DNA from: Corallium rubrum
Taxonomy: Eukaryota; Cnidaria; Anthozoa; Scleralcyonacea; Coralliidae
Length of the DNA stretch: 64,000 bases
Assembly (NCBI GenBank): GCA_964035015.1
Contig: OZ036012.1
Span: forward strand, 4,807,785-4,871,784
Direction: 5' to 3'
In this document: positions 36,945-47,176 of the stretch, piece by piece
Position numbering within the stretch: position 1 is the first letter of the stretch
Layout of the letters: each line of letters begins with the position of its first letter
Translations under genes and position numbers: made by a program
The notes under the pieces: generated by a model
The model's database searches: none
Told to the model about the DNA's origin: nothing
The model's input: only the letters and a program-made list of their open reading frames with translations

Positions 36945-38858
36945 TCTTGCTATATTATTCTCTCATTGAAAACAAAACTTTATTGAACTTTATGGAAACC
37001 GTTGGACGTTAAATCAATCAAATATTTTTATCACTAAACGAGATATTCGTTAAGAAATCCCAAAATCTTAACTTAACGTCTTTTGTCTAAATTTATTTCC
37101 CCTACCAGGTGGTAAATGATTATTCTAACAAACATTGGAAGAACTACAATAATATTTACAATATAATTGCAGGTAGGTTTATTCATGTGATCTCAACTGT
37201 CAGTTTTTGGTTAAACACTTTATTTTAACATGCAATCTACAAATTGAAATATACAAAACATAAAAACATACCGTTCAACTATATAACTCATTCACGTATA
37301 GTCCTGTTATTATTTTATTCTGGCTAAACATGATGCTTTTATTTAGGTCAACCAACTGTTTTCATTGGACCAGCATTTAACTCCTCCTGGGCGCCATCTG
37401 ACTTTCCAGTCTATGTATTTTCCCTGGCTAAGGGCACACAATTGTAATCGTCACAGGGAAAACCCACTGACGGAAGAGGATTAAACCTGTTTCGTCAATT
37501 CTTTCTTGTAGTGTATTTCATCATTTAATCTGTTGAACACCAGATACAGACCATTATATTCTTGAAAAAACCAGAGCATTGTATTTGACGTTACTTTAAA
37601 TACATGTGCATGAAATCTCGAATATCATAAAAAAATTAAAAAATTGTGTAAAAGATATTCAAACGACTTGATAAAATATGGTATTTAAATGTTTTATAAT
37701 GGGTGAGGTATTGTGCAAGAAATTGAGAAATTACATTTATTTGTGTTTTGTTCTATTTTTCTTTCAGAAACTGTTTTTTTCTTAATACATTAGAATTATT
37801 ACAAGGCAATGCCAATTGCAGTACGTTATACTGCCAAGGAGAAAAGATATTGATTCATGGTTTACACCCTTTTCAAAAAAGCTTAACTGAAGGACTTTCA
37901 AAGAAGGGCATGTGTAGAAATTGAAGTTTGTTTTATTATACGGAAAGTTTGGTGGGTTTAACTTCAACGTACCATTTTGACCAACAGTTAAACTATCACC
38001 AACAAACAAAAGACTTTGTTTGAAATCAGTTATCTTTAGCATGGAAACATTTCCAGCAGCACAACAGGAAGAAAATTCCAGGATCTCTACTGATTTTCCA
38101 AGCTTAAAATCTTTTTTCTAATCCAATGTCTATCCATGACTGCGAGAACTTATTTATTCCACTAGTGTTTGATAGAGCCCTTCATAAATAAATAGAAATA
38201 AAGAAAAAGTTAAATGTTATTCACAGGTTAAAATAAATAAACATTTCAATCAACTCTGACATCTTCAAGTTCAAAATAAGTAAGATCAACTTCTCTTGAT
38301 CTATTTTAATTATGTTGTCTGTTATTGATATTCAATCTCTGTTGTCTGTTATTGACGTTCATTTGTCCGTTTGAACTTTAAATTTTGTAACCGTTCTTGT
38401 AATTTAAAACCAGTATATTTGTAGTATATATAGTGAACCAACTGTAATATAGTTTAATACATGCTCTGAAGACGTTGTGATGTAACGAAACGTCAATAAA
38501 TAAATTTTTTCTTTTTATTATGTCTTGTTTCAAAGTCATTTGTTGGGCTCTGATATTTATTTTTAAATTGCGTTTTCCGCCTGGTGTGTCTCTCGCTACA
38601 AAAGTAAAAACGAATTCATTAAATTTTGATGTAAAACCAAAAAACTATAAAGTTGCTCTCTTGGGAAACAGTATGAGATGAAGAGTATGCTTGTTCTCCA
38701 AGGAGAAAATTAATTATAAGCTAGCGTTTGTTTTACAGCTGTATATAAGGAATACGTTCATCTATTTTGAACATGAAGTTGATTAAGTTAATTAAGAACG
38801 TTTGTTTATTCTAATTTGTGAATAACATTTAACTTTTTGTATACTTTTATTTATTTCA
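36945..38858. other. Intergenic region, 1.9 kb
   Basis: Upstream of the seven-exon gene and downstream of the four-exon gene, both on the minus strand. AT-rich. The only structured element seen is a hammerhead-like motif at 38466-38491. An 86-codon minus-strand frame at 37782-38042 has no splice context I trust. Confidence 0.6.
38466..38491 (+). ncRNA. Hammerhead-ribozyme-like core
   Basis: CTGAAGA, then a short hairpin (GTT loop AAC), then GAAAC followed by GTC. Core order and spacing fit a minimal hammerhead as found in Penelope-like elements. Activity is not shown by sequence alone. Confidence 0.45.
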
Positions 38859-41775
38859 CTATTGTTTCTTTTCCTTTTTTAGCTTTAAATTTTTGTTCTT
38901 TCCTTTCCTTTTCGACTTCTTCCATTTCTTCACGGTGGGTACGAGATATTTTTCGTGATAATCGCCACGATGGGGTTGCTTTTTTTCTTTCACGAAATAC
39001 CAAACGCCATTTTTGTGCCTCCAATTTCGCGAGGGGTCTGGTACCGTCATGACGCGTTTAGACTGAGGCTTGGTACGAGTTTCGGTACCATTCTTAGTGT
39101 CATGTGACTTGACTGCCATGACAGCTCTAAATGGAATGAAAGAAATATATTAAATAATATAGTTTCCGTCTTTCTGAGTCAAGTAAATAGATAGCTTATT
39201 ATATAAAATCTTGAAGCAAAGAAGATTGAATTGTTAATAAATTCTTATTAACCGAGAGGCGGTCATTACGGAGAATTTGGGACCTTACGATGCTAGGACA
39301 ACGAGGACGGCAAGCAACATAAATTTTATGATTAAAAAAAGTCACGGACAACTGACTATTATATTTGATATTTGAAGCTAGTTTAATGACTTCCAAAACG
39401 CCCCAGTACTGCTAAAATGATTGTAGTATCAGTATTGAAGTCAATCTTACGCAACAGTTCTCATATTTTGGTGAGTCGACGTCGTGCCGAAGACGTGAAC
39501 ATGCTCTAAGGCCCCGTTTACACTATTACGGTACGGTGGTGGTCCGGATTGGGGTGAGCGTTCCGTAACAACAAAATCGTCTGTTTACACTATGACGGTA
39601 CGGTAAATTTACCATAGCGTAGTGATTTGCAGCCGGAGTGCTAAGCGTAGTGACTACGCTACGGCAAACCACTCCGGAATAGTGTAAACACAACAAAGAA
39701 ACGTAGTGATTTTTCAACGGAAGACTGACCGTACCGTAATAGTGTAAACGGAGCGTAAGTGGCGTTGTATAAAGAACGAGGACGGTGTTGAGATTACTCT
39801 AGCGACTAAAAATTATTCATTCTCTTTGTTTCACAACTAGAATTCTTCTGTTTAGAAGACGTCGTCGCTGAAGTTGCCGTCGTACTTCGTAAGGTCTCTA
39901 ATATCAAACCGTACCGAGCTCGTAGTTCGTACGTAAAAGACCGAGGCTTTTTGAAACAACATACCTTACATGTTACGTACTTACAGTGTGACCTCGAGTG
40001 TGTGACATAAGCCCTGTTTACACGGCCAAAATTTAAGCACGCTTAAGTTAAGCGTGCTTAAAATGCGCCACCTTGGTGCGTTTACACGGTCATTTAATAA
40101 TCCCTTACTAAAACACGTACACCATTATTCAACATGGCAGACGAGCTACATTTTTGGTTTTGGAAGCTTCGTATGGGTAGCATGCGTTAAAGAACAACGG
40201 AAGACATCGGTGCACGATAGCGAGATGAAGCTTCTACAGCAGGGGAAAAAAATGCATTTTATCGTATTAATAACACCCTATTAATAGCAAGCGTTTTTCA
40301 ATCCCGTTGCATTTACACGGCCAACTTAAGCGCGATTAACTGATCGTGCTCAGTTTAATCCACCTCCTTGAGGTGGTGCAAACTAATCGCGATTAATTTA
40401 CGCTGGTCTGTTTACACGGACATTTTAAGCCCGCTTGAAGTCAGATGTGGCTCAGATCTCGCTTAAATTTTGGCCGTGTAAACAGGGCTATAGACTCGTT
40501 GTTTTTAATGCTGTTGCTCTTGTTGTTATCGCTTTTGAAATCCTACAACTCGCTTCCAGATTGCACTTCGTCCGACTCGTACATAATTTAGTCCTTAGGT
40601 TACTGAATTCATAAAATTTTTGCGGTTTTCTTTCGTTGTTCTTTTGTAATCAAAATGGCTAAAACCGTAATCGAGCGGTCGATTACGGCAAATAACTAAT
40701 TGTGCCATATAATAAATATTATAAAGACATAATAAATAAGATGTAAATTAAAATATATTTTCTACGCGTGTAGGTCTTCAAATTACCTTCGAAAACCGTT
40801 GTAATCCATGTTGTCCAATGGCCAATCTTCATTTGCTGATTCTACATCATAACGTTGAGCTGGATAAATATCGGTCTGATCTGAATAGCTGTTTGTTTGA
40901 TCAGCAGTATAGCTTCTTTGATCAAACTGAGAGTCTTCACCATTTGACTGCAGAAAGTTGTTGTTCTCGTAATTGGATAAACCAACTGAATTTTGCATGT
41001 TGTTTTGCACGTTGTTTTGCATGTTGTTATTGTTACCATCATCGTTCCAAAAATTGCCAAAGTTATTGTTTTCTCCTGAAAATTCTTTTCGAAATGCTCC
41101 ACACAAGTCTTCCAAACTTCGTTTGCGGCGGCCATTACAAGTATCTTGAAAGGAAAACGGACGTCTACCCAAACGTCTACCTAGTCCTCCTGGCCCTCCT
41201 CCTCCTAGTCCCCCACCTCCTCCTCCAGCCCCTCCCCCTCCTGCCCCTCCTCCTCCTCCTGCTGGTTGCAGCCCCTCCCCCTCCTGCCCCTCCTCCTGCT
41301 GCCCCTCCTCCTCCTCCTGCTGCCCCTCCTCCTCCTCCTGCTGCCCCTCCTCCGCCTGCTGCCCCTCCTCCTCCTCCAGCAGCCCCTCCTCCTCCAGCAG
41401 CCCCTCCTCCTCCTCCTCCTGCTGCCCCTCCTCCTCCTCCTGCTGCCCCTCCTCCGCCTGCTGCCCCTCCTCCTCCTCCAGCAGCCCCTCCTCCTCCAGC
41501 AGCCCCTCCTCCTCCTCCTCCAGCTGCCCCTCCTCCTCCTCCAGCAGCCCCTCCGGCTGCCCCTCCTCCTCCTGCTGCCCCTCCTCCTGCAGCCGCCCCT
41601 CCTCCCCCACCCCCTCCACCTCCTCCTCCACCTCCTCCTCCATCATCGTCGTCAAAGAAGTTACCAAACCAGTCGCAGCCCCAAGCGTTACATCCCTCTC
41701 CTAAAACAAACAAGGTATAATCTAATAAGTTATAAAAGTATCGTGCTGCGTAGGCAGTGTAGAAACAACAATCGA

Positions 41776-41861
<86 letters not shown>

Positions 41862-44800
41862 CAGTAGCAAATATGAAGTGGCATTGGCAATACGCAACTA
41901 CAAGTAAACTTGATATTACCAGGGTTAAGTCACGTTGGCCTGAAAAAAAGAGAAAAATCTTCTCGACGTTTCGAGCGAAGGCCCTTCGTCAGGAGAAATT
42001 AGTAAACAACTCACATGTGGTCACGCGTATTTATAGCAGAGCTACAATGGGAATCACGTGAACGCATGTAAGCCAATAAAAACAAAGTAAACAAATAAAT
42101 TAATATGTAATTTTAGCCTGTGTGCAGGTGCTGACCCAATTTGTGGGTCAGCTACCTGCAAATAGGCAAAGAAACAGGTTATAAATTACTATTTAAATCA
42201 TCGGAAAAAGGTTAAAGAAAAAGGTGTGGAATATGGTGGTGGAGTGAGCTAAATGAAAGAGAATCGCTCATTGAGGCCGTGAGGGTGAATGGTACCAAGT
42301 TTGTAAATGAGACGCATTTCTTGTTTACGACGAGTATCGTTACAACCTGTAATGGGCTGAATGGCACAGATTTTCATGTTGGAAAAGGAGTGGTTGGCAC
42401 TGTTGAAGTGCCTGGCAACAGGTTTGTTTTGCACATTGTATTTGACATCACGAAGGTGTTCAACAAACCTGTCACCTAAACGTCTTCCAGTTTCTCCGAT
42501 GTAAAGCATGGGACATTTACTGCAAGAGATACAGTAAATGAGGTTGGAGGAAGTGCAAGTGAAACTGTGGGTTATGTTGAACCTACATTTTGGAGCCGAA
42601 ATTGAAATTGAGGAGTCTAAATACTTACAGGTGTTGCACCTACCACGACAGCAAGAGCTGGTGCCAACATGTGATACCAAGGCTTGCTGCAGTGAGCTGT
42701 GAACAACGTTTTCCCGGATGTTTTTGCTATGCCGAAAAGATACTAGGGGTTTCTCAGAGAAAATGGAAGATGTTTCTGGGTCACTTTTAATGAGGTCGAA
42801 ATTGCGGTTAATGATGTCCCTTACTTTGAAATTGAAGGGATGAAAAGTGAGAACTAGAGGTACTTTTTCATTAGAAATGGTAGCCAAAGGTTCGCTTAAG
42901 GTGTCTGAACGGGAAATGTTGGAGACCTTGTGTAAGGCAGTGTCTAAGAGGTGGGAAGGATAACCGCGATTAACAAAAAAGTTTCTCATTTCCAAACATT
43001 TGGCATTGAAATCGTCATCTTCACTGCAGAGGCGGCGAAGACGAAGAAATGAGAGAAAGGAATGGAAGTTTTGGTGTGTTTAGGATGATGAGAGGAGAAG
43101 AGGAGGTAGCTATGAGAGTCAGTGGTCTTGTAAAAGACAGAAGTGCTCAGCTTATTACCATTAATGGAGACAAGAATATCTAAGAACGACACACTAGTCT
43201 CACTGATCTCCCATGTGAACTGGAGTGCTGGGTGGAAGTCATTAACATAGTTAATGAAGCAAACCAGGTCAGCGCGCGAACATGATGCAGTGCCTAAGCA
43301 ATCATAAACTTGATGTGGATAGATATAATGCTCAACTTACTCAAAGGACTGTTTTGAAAACAATGTTTCATAACATCAGCCACATATCCAGTTTTAGTCA
43401 TCTTCCATTTACTACCTAGTGGATACTGGGGATGAAAACCTGGGATACCTGTGCCAGAAAATCCACAAGGTCCTAATCCTGGGTGTGGATTATCAGTGAA
43501 GGCACATGGGGGTGATCCCGGTCCATGTAAGGACTCCATGGGATCTGGTTGGCACATTTCGGAACCGTATGAGGTACTAAGACAGCGCATGTGTGGTAGA
43601 CCACTGGGTGCTTCAACTGGGCTTGGTGGTAGTATGTTCTCAGCCGGTGGAGCTGCGATCAATGGTGCTGTGACGGGTGAACTGAACATCTGGGCCATAT
43701 GGCCTAACTCAGCTGGTGTCATTGCTCGGGATATTGCTTTCTGAGATTTTAGTTTTTTGTCCTTAGCTTTGTTCCAAGGTATTGTACTTTGTTTGGAAAA
43801 TCTGTCAGAGTGGTTGTGATTTTGGAGTGGTTGACCTTGCTTGACGCTTCTAGGAAAGCCTGGTAAAAGAAATAAACAATCACTAAAGGCTAGTTTCGAC
43901 TCAGGGAAATTTTCCGCAGGATAGGAACGGACAGGAAAGCTTCCTTTGTGTTAAAGTCATTAGTTCCGACCGTCCATTCCGGTCCTGCGGAAAATTTTCC
44001 TGAGTGGAAACTAGCCTTAAGACATGGTGTATAGTGCTAAATACAAATACAGATTTTAATTACTTCTTCCCACAAGGGGCTTTTCAAGAGCAATTTACAT
44101 TACTAAATTTCAAGCGGCAGAGTTGAAGGCATATTAAAGGCGCTCGAAGCAGCCGCCCGACGACACATTTATGACAGACATGTCAGACCACGAATCACAG
44201 ACCTAGGTGTTGATTTTATGGAGGGAGGAAAACCGGAGAACCCGGCGAAAAACCCTCGAAGCACAGGAGAGACCAACTAAACTCTACTCATATGAGTGTT
44301 CCAAGCTCGAGAACGGGGTTATTCCCAGACAGTCACCCATCCAATTAAGTACTAACCCCGTCGAACCGGGCTTAACTTTTTGGTGAGAGGCAGCGCCCTA
44401 ACAGCACACGCCACCCGTGCTTCCCTAGTCTCTGGTTCTACTCTCTGGTTTAAAGTAAAAACAAGTCAAGTTTTCTATTTTAAACTAAAGTTACCACAAC
44501 ACTTGTGGATATCTCTTAAAAAAGTTCAAAAGAACTAGTATATGGGGTCACCACATACAAATATCTTACCAAAATTAAAATTATGGATATCAGGGATATC
44601 TCCCTAATAAGTGTAAATATAAAAATATGGTGTCACCACATAAAACCAACCAACCAACCAACCAACCAACCAACCAACCAACCAACCAACCAACCAACCA
44701 ACCAACCAACCAGGCAACCAACCAACTAACCAACCAACCAACCAACCAACCAACCAACCAACCAACCAACCAACCAACCAACCAACCAACCAACCAACCA

Positions 44801-45888
44801 ACAAACCAACCAACCAACCAACCAACCAACCAACCAACCAACCAACCAACCAACCAACCAACCAACCAAAAATAAATAAATAACATTCTATTTGATCTTT
44901 CAACTTTAATTTGGACAAAAAAGAAAATACAAGGGTAAAATATGATAAATAAGAAGTCCAAATTCGGCGAACACAAACGAGACAAGTCCCATGCGAGGTG
45001 CTCACCAAGAGTCCATAAAATAGTAAGGAAAAAATCTCTAACTAGATAAAACAGTAAATACATATATCTTCTAGATTAAATATAAAACGTCAGCATTAAA
45101 GTTAAGTATGGCAGGAACAAGTTCTACAAATGGAATAGGTACAAGGCAAATCAGGATCAAAAACCGAGTCAGTTAGATTGGCGTACTTTTTAGGTAAGTG
45201 TGATTTAAATCCATTTAAATCCAGTCAGGGAAGAAAAAATATGGGATGGTGTATTATTAAGAAAAAAGTTCCAAGGTTTAACTATTCTATTAAAATATGA
45301 ACCTATAAAGGTACTAGTTTTACAGTATGAGATTTTAAGAAGTGAGGAAGAGCTAGATCGAGTATTGCAATTATGTACCGAAGTAAAGTGGTCAACGTTT
45401 AAATCCACGAGGTTATATTTACATTTATAGTAAAAAATTACATCACGGATATTATTTCCAATAATAATATGTAAGATATGAAAGGCATTTCAAAGTCATT
45501 ATTCATTACTTGACATGTCCTTTCAAATGCAATCATAAAAATAAGAGTGAATTTTTGTTCATAGATACTTTGAAGTGTTTACAACCACACCATAAACAAA
45601 AGCAGGTGGGCTATTATTCAATTAAGCTACATCTAGATTTGAAATAAAAAACAATCGCATTCAACTATAAATCAAAGATTAAGAAAATCTCATTATTCCT
45701 AAAGTACATATCGTGTTTAAATTAACATTATTAAATTGTACTAGTTACAACCAGGTTAGTTTCAAGAACAAAGACTTACCACTGGAGTGGCCATCTTTAA
45801 CGATGAATTGTTTCACAGGAAGACAGCGATACAACCAAAACTGTGTTATTATAAGAACCGTTGATATTCGTATCCAAGGTTCGTTCAT
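38859..45888 (-). CDS. Modular secreted protein with Gly/Ala-rich exon (frame broken)
   Basis: Four exons on the minus strand: 45780-45888, 43341-43859, 40787-41700, 38859-39126. Exon 1: signal peptide (about 1-23) and a short basic stretch, phase 1. Exon 2 (37-209): basic start, Pro-rich middle, then [20 protein letters not shown] and [18 protein letters not shown], the module shared with the seven-exon gene. Exon 3 opens [19 protein letters not shown] and continues as Gly/Ala repeats. Near 41261-41272 the Gly frame is lost (+1). The frame that reaches the exon end reads [20 protein letters not shown], then an Asn/Gln-rich part. Exon 4 joins in that frame through a phase-2 intron in an Arg codon (AAG/GTAATT). 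It carries [19 protein letters not shown] and a Lys-rich tail. Joined length is 1810 bp, one base over a multiple of three. Cause: sequencing or assembly slip, polymorphism or real damage. Confidence 0.7.
39505..39760. mobile_element. Foldback element, CCGTTTACACTATTACGG ends
   Basis: Left CCCCGTTTACACTATTACGG and right CCGTAATAGTGTAAACGGAG are inverse. The centre repeats CGTAGTGA. Non-coding. Confidence 0.8.
40010..40495. mobile_element. Foldback element, CCTGTTTACACGGCC ends
   Basis: Left GCCCTGTTTACACGGCCAAA and right TTTGGCCGTGTAAACAGGGC are exact inverses. Inner inverted copies carry TTAAGCGTGC. It lies in the last intron of the four-exon gene. Confidence 0.85.
41776..41856. repeat. (TA)n array
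   Basis: Dinucleotide array at the border between the Gly/Ala exon's upstream intron and the Penelope-like element. Confidence 0.95.
41968..41992 (-). ncRNA. Hammerhead-like core at the 3' end of the Penelope-like element
   Basis: Minus strand: CTGACGA, stem-loop GGGC/GCTC, GAAAC, then GTC. Its position downstream of the element's ORF and on the same strand supports the assignment. Confidence 0.55.
42249..42995 (-). pseudogene. Penelope-like GIY-YIG endonuclease domain
   Basis: The open frame is 248 codons. The endonuclease core is [20 protein letters not shown] followed by [12 protein letters not shown]. The Y-I-G and the downstream R and E positions are as in PLE GIY-YIG nucleases. A Cys cluster [12 protein letters not shown] precedes it. 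The initiator Met is internal to the original protein; the upstream part is in another frame. It is therefore a relic, though the endonuclease part is intact. Confidence 0.8.
43885..44022. mobile_element. Short foldback element, GGCTAGTTTC ends
   Basis: Left GGCTAGTTTCGACTCAGG and right CTGAGTGGAAACTAGCC are near inverses. The inner arms read TTTTCCGCAGGA and its complement. It starts just upstream of the acceptor at 43860. Confidence 0.75.
44040..44428 (-). mobile_element. 5S rRNA-derived SINE, second tail type
   Basis: Reverse-strand copy closely matching 9588-9992, including the CCCACAAGGGGCTTTT tail. It lies in intron 1 of the four-exon gene. Confidence 0.85.
44645..44872. repeat. (AACC)n tetranucleotide array
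   Basis: About 56 units with few substitutions. The long open frames over it (WLVG-type or NQPT-type) are artefacts of the repeat. Confidence 0.95.
45190..45440 (-). pseudogene. LINE C-terminal relic
   Basis: Minus-strand frame with [17 protein letters not shown] and [13 protein letters not shown], matching the usual end of jockey/CR1-like LINE proteins (NTRS, then FFNRxVxLWN). It is 5' truncated and lies in intron 1 of the four-exon gene. Confidence 0.65.
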
Positions 45889-46114
45889 AATGTCGACAAA
45901 ATAAACAAAACGACGAATTAGGTGTCGTCCAGGAAGCCTAGTACATTTTTATAGTACAGTATCGATAGACAATGACTGTGTATTTCGAGTATTTTAAGTC
46001 ATCTTTGAATATGACAGTGTTGCTTTTTATCAAGGGTAATCAAGCGTGTTGGACTTTTTCAGGTTGTTGGTGACTATTTAGACAAGGCGGATCGTCGAGT
46101 GCAGGTACTCAACT

Positions 46115-46310
46115 ATATATAGTTCAATCGAAATATAGTAAGGTTAGATATACTGCCGAAACAGAGAACGTAGGAGTCTAACGTTTCGAGCGAAGGCCCT
46201 TCGTCTGAGAGAAACGTTAGGGCCTTCGCTCGAAACGTTAGACTCCTACGTTCTCTGTTTCGGCAGTATATCTAACCTTACTATATTTCGATTGCTGTTT
46301 CTACGCAGCA
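46115..46310. mobile_element. Inverted pair of Penelope-type terminal fragments
   Basis: AATATAGTAAGGTTAGATAT and its inverse flank two facing copies of the GTTTCGAGCGAAGGCCCT motif. The same arrangement recurs at 61045-61190. The hammerhead core is altered (CAGACGA in place of CTGACGA). Confidence 0.65.
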
Positions 46311-46499
46311 CGCTACTTTTTTACACTATTTATATATAGTTCAACTTACTTATTCACACTATTTATTAAGACTATTTACAAGAGAAAAATATGTTTTAAT
46401 TTTGTTTTCTACATGATATAAATTACAATCATTGAAGAGAACATGTTGTGTATTGAGACCAAAGTGACATAAACCTACGAGTTGTTTTTCGTTTATATT

Positions 46500-47015
46500 T
46501 AGTTTAAAGTGCTTATATCACTTGTGGAGTTTTAATGTATTTGAATAGAGCAAAACAAGTTAGTTAATAAGTTATTTTGCCGTTTTTGATTTAGTCAAAT
46601 AGTTCCCGACATATTGGCTTCTGAACATGCCAATTTCCAAAAATTTCCGTCGTTCATTTTAACACCTTGGTGACCTGGGACTGAGGAACGAGTCAATTCA
46701 AAACAACTACGTTTCGGCTTATTGATTCACAAAAACACATATATTTGACTGAAAAATCGAAATGTCGAGCTCACACCCGTTTTCCAGTACGCACATTGAT
46801 TCCAACTAAGAAGACGGTCGTCTTAGGTTCCTGAGTCCCATGCCCCGTGCTTAAAAATGAACGACGGAAATTTTTGGCGTAAAGCTCAAATTGGCATGTT
46901 TAAAGGCCTATATCTCAGAAACTATTAAACTAAATCAAAAACGGCAAAATAACTTATTAACTAACTATCTACTTAAATATGTTAAAACCCCACAAGTGAT
47001 ATAAGCACTTTAAAA
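46500..47015. mobile_element. Foldback element, TTTAAAGTGCTTAT family
   Basis: Left TTTAAAGTGCTTATATCACT and right AGTGATATAAGCACTTTAAA are exact inverses. Arms of about 150 bp match imperfectly. Confidence 0.85.
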
Positions 47016-47176
47016 AAAAGATGACAGATGATCAACGACATAAGGGTCGACGCGAATAAATCTGACGATTTTTTGTTCGTTTGTTTGTTCGCTATAGCAT
47101 AGCTAGTCAAATGGTTGAACTCCGAGGGCTCTCTGAGGGCTGAGTATCAGGCGCTCTTCATGCTTTATAAAACTCG

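Larger units (their letters stand above)
41900..43300 (-). mobile_element. Penelope-like element, 5' truncated
   Basis: Minus-strand copy in intron 2 of the four-exon gene. The left part of the frame (43300 to about 43065) reads like the end of a PLE reverse transcriptase ([20 protein letters not shown]). A one-base frame break near 43060 separates it from the rest. The GIY-YIG endonuclease then follows (next entry). Downstream at 41968-41992 is a hammerhead-like core, a known feature of PLE terminal repeats. Confidence 0.8.
45889..47176. other. Intergenic region with two palindromic elements
   Basis: No gene recognised. Holds an inverted pair of Penelope-type terminal fragments (46115-46310) and a foldback element (46500-47015). 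Confidence 0.65.

Noticed and set aside
37782..38042. 86-codon minus-strand frame between two secreted-protein genes
   Set aside because: Not low in complexity and mildly protein-like, but no homology, no convincing acceptor or donor and no link to a neighbour in phase.
40783..41667. Glu/Gln-rich frame as the true product of the Gly/Ala exon
   Set aside because: It runs on in phase to the last exon, but none of the AG acceptors near 41700 puts it in phase with exon 2, and it loses the Cys start shared with the related gene.
44590..45063. 157-codon frame with WLVG repeats
   Set aside because: Translation of (AACC)n in reverse; no splice or homology support.
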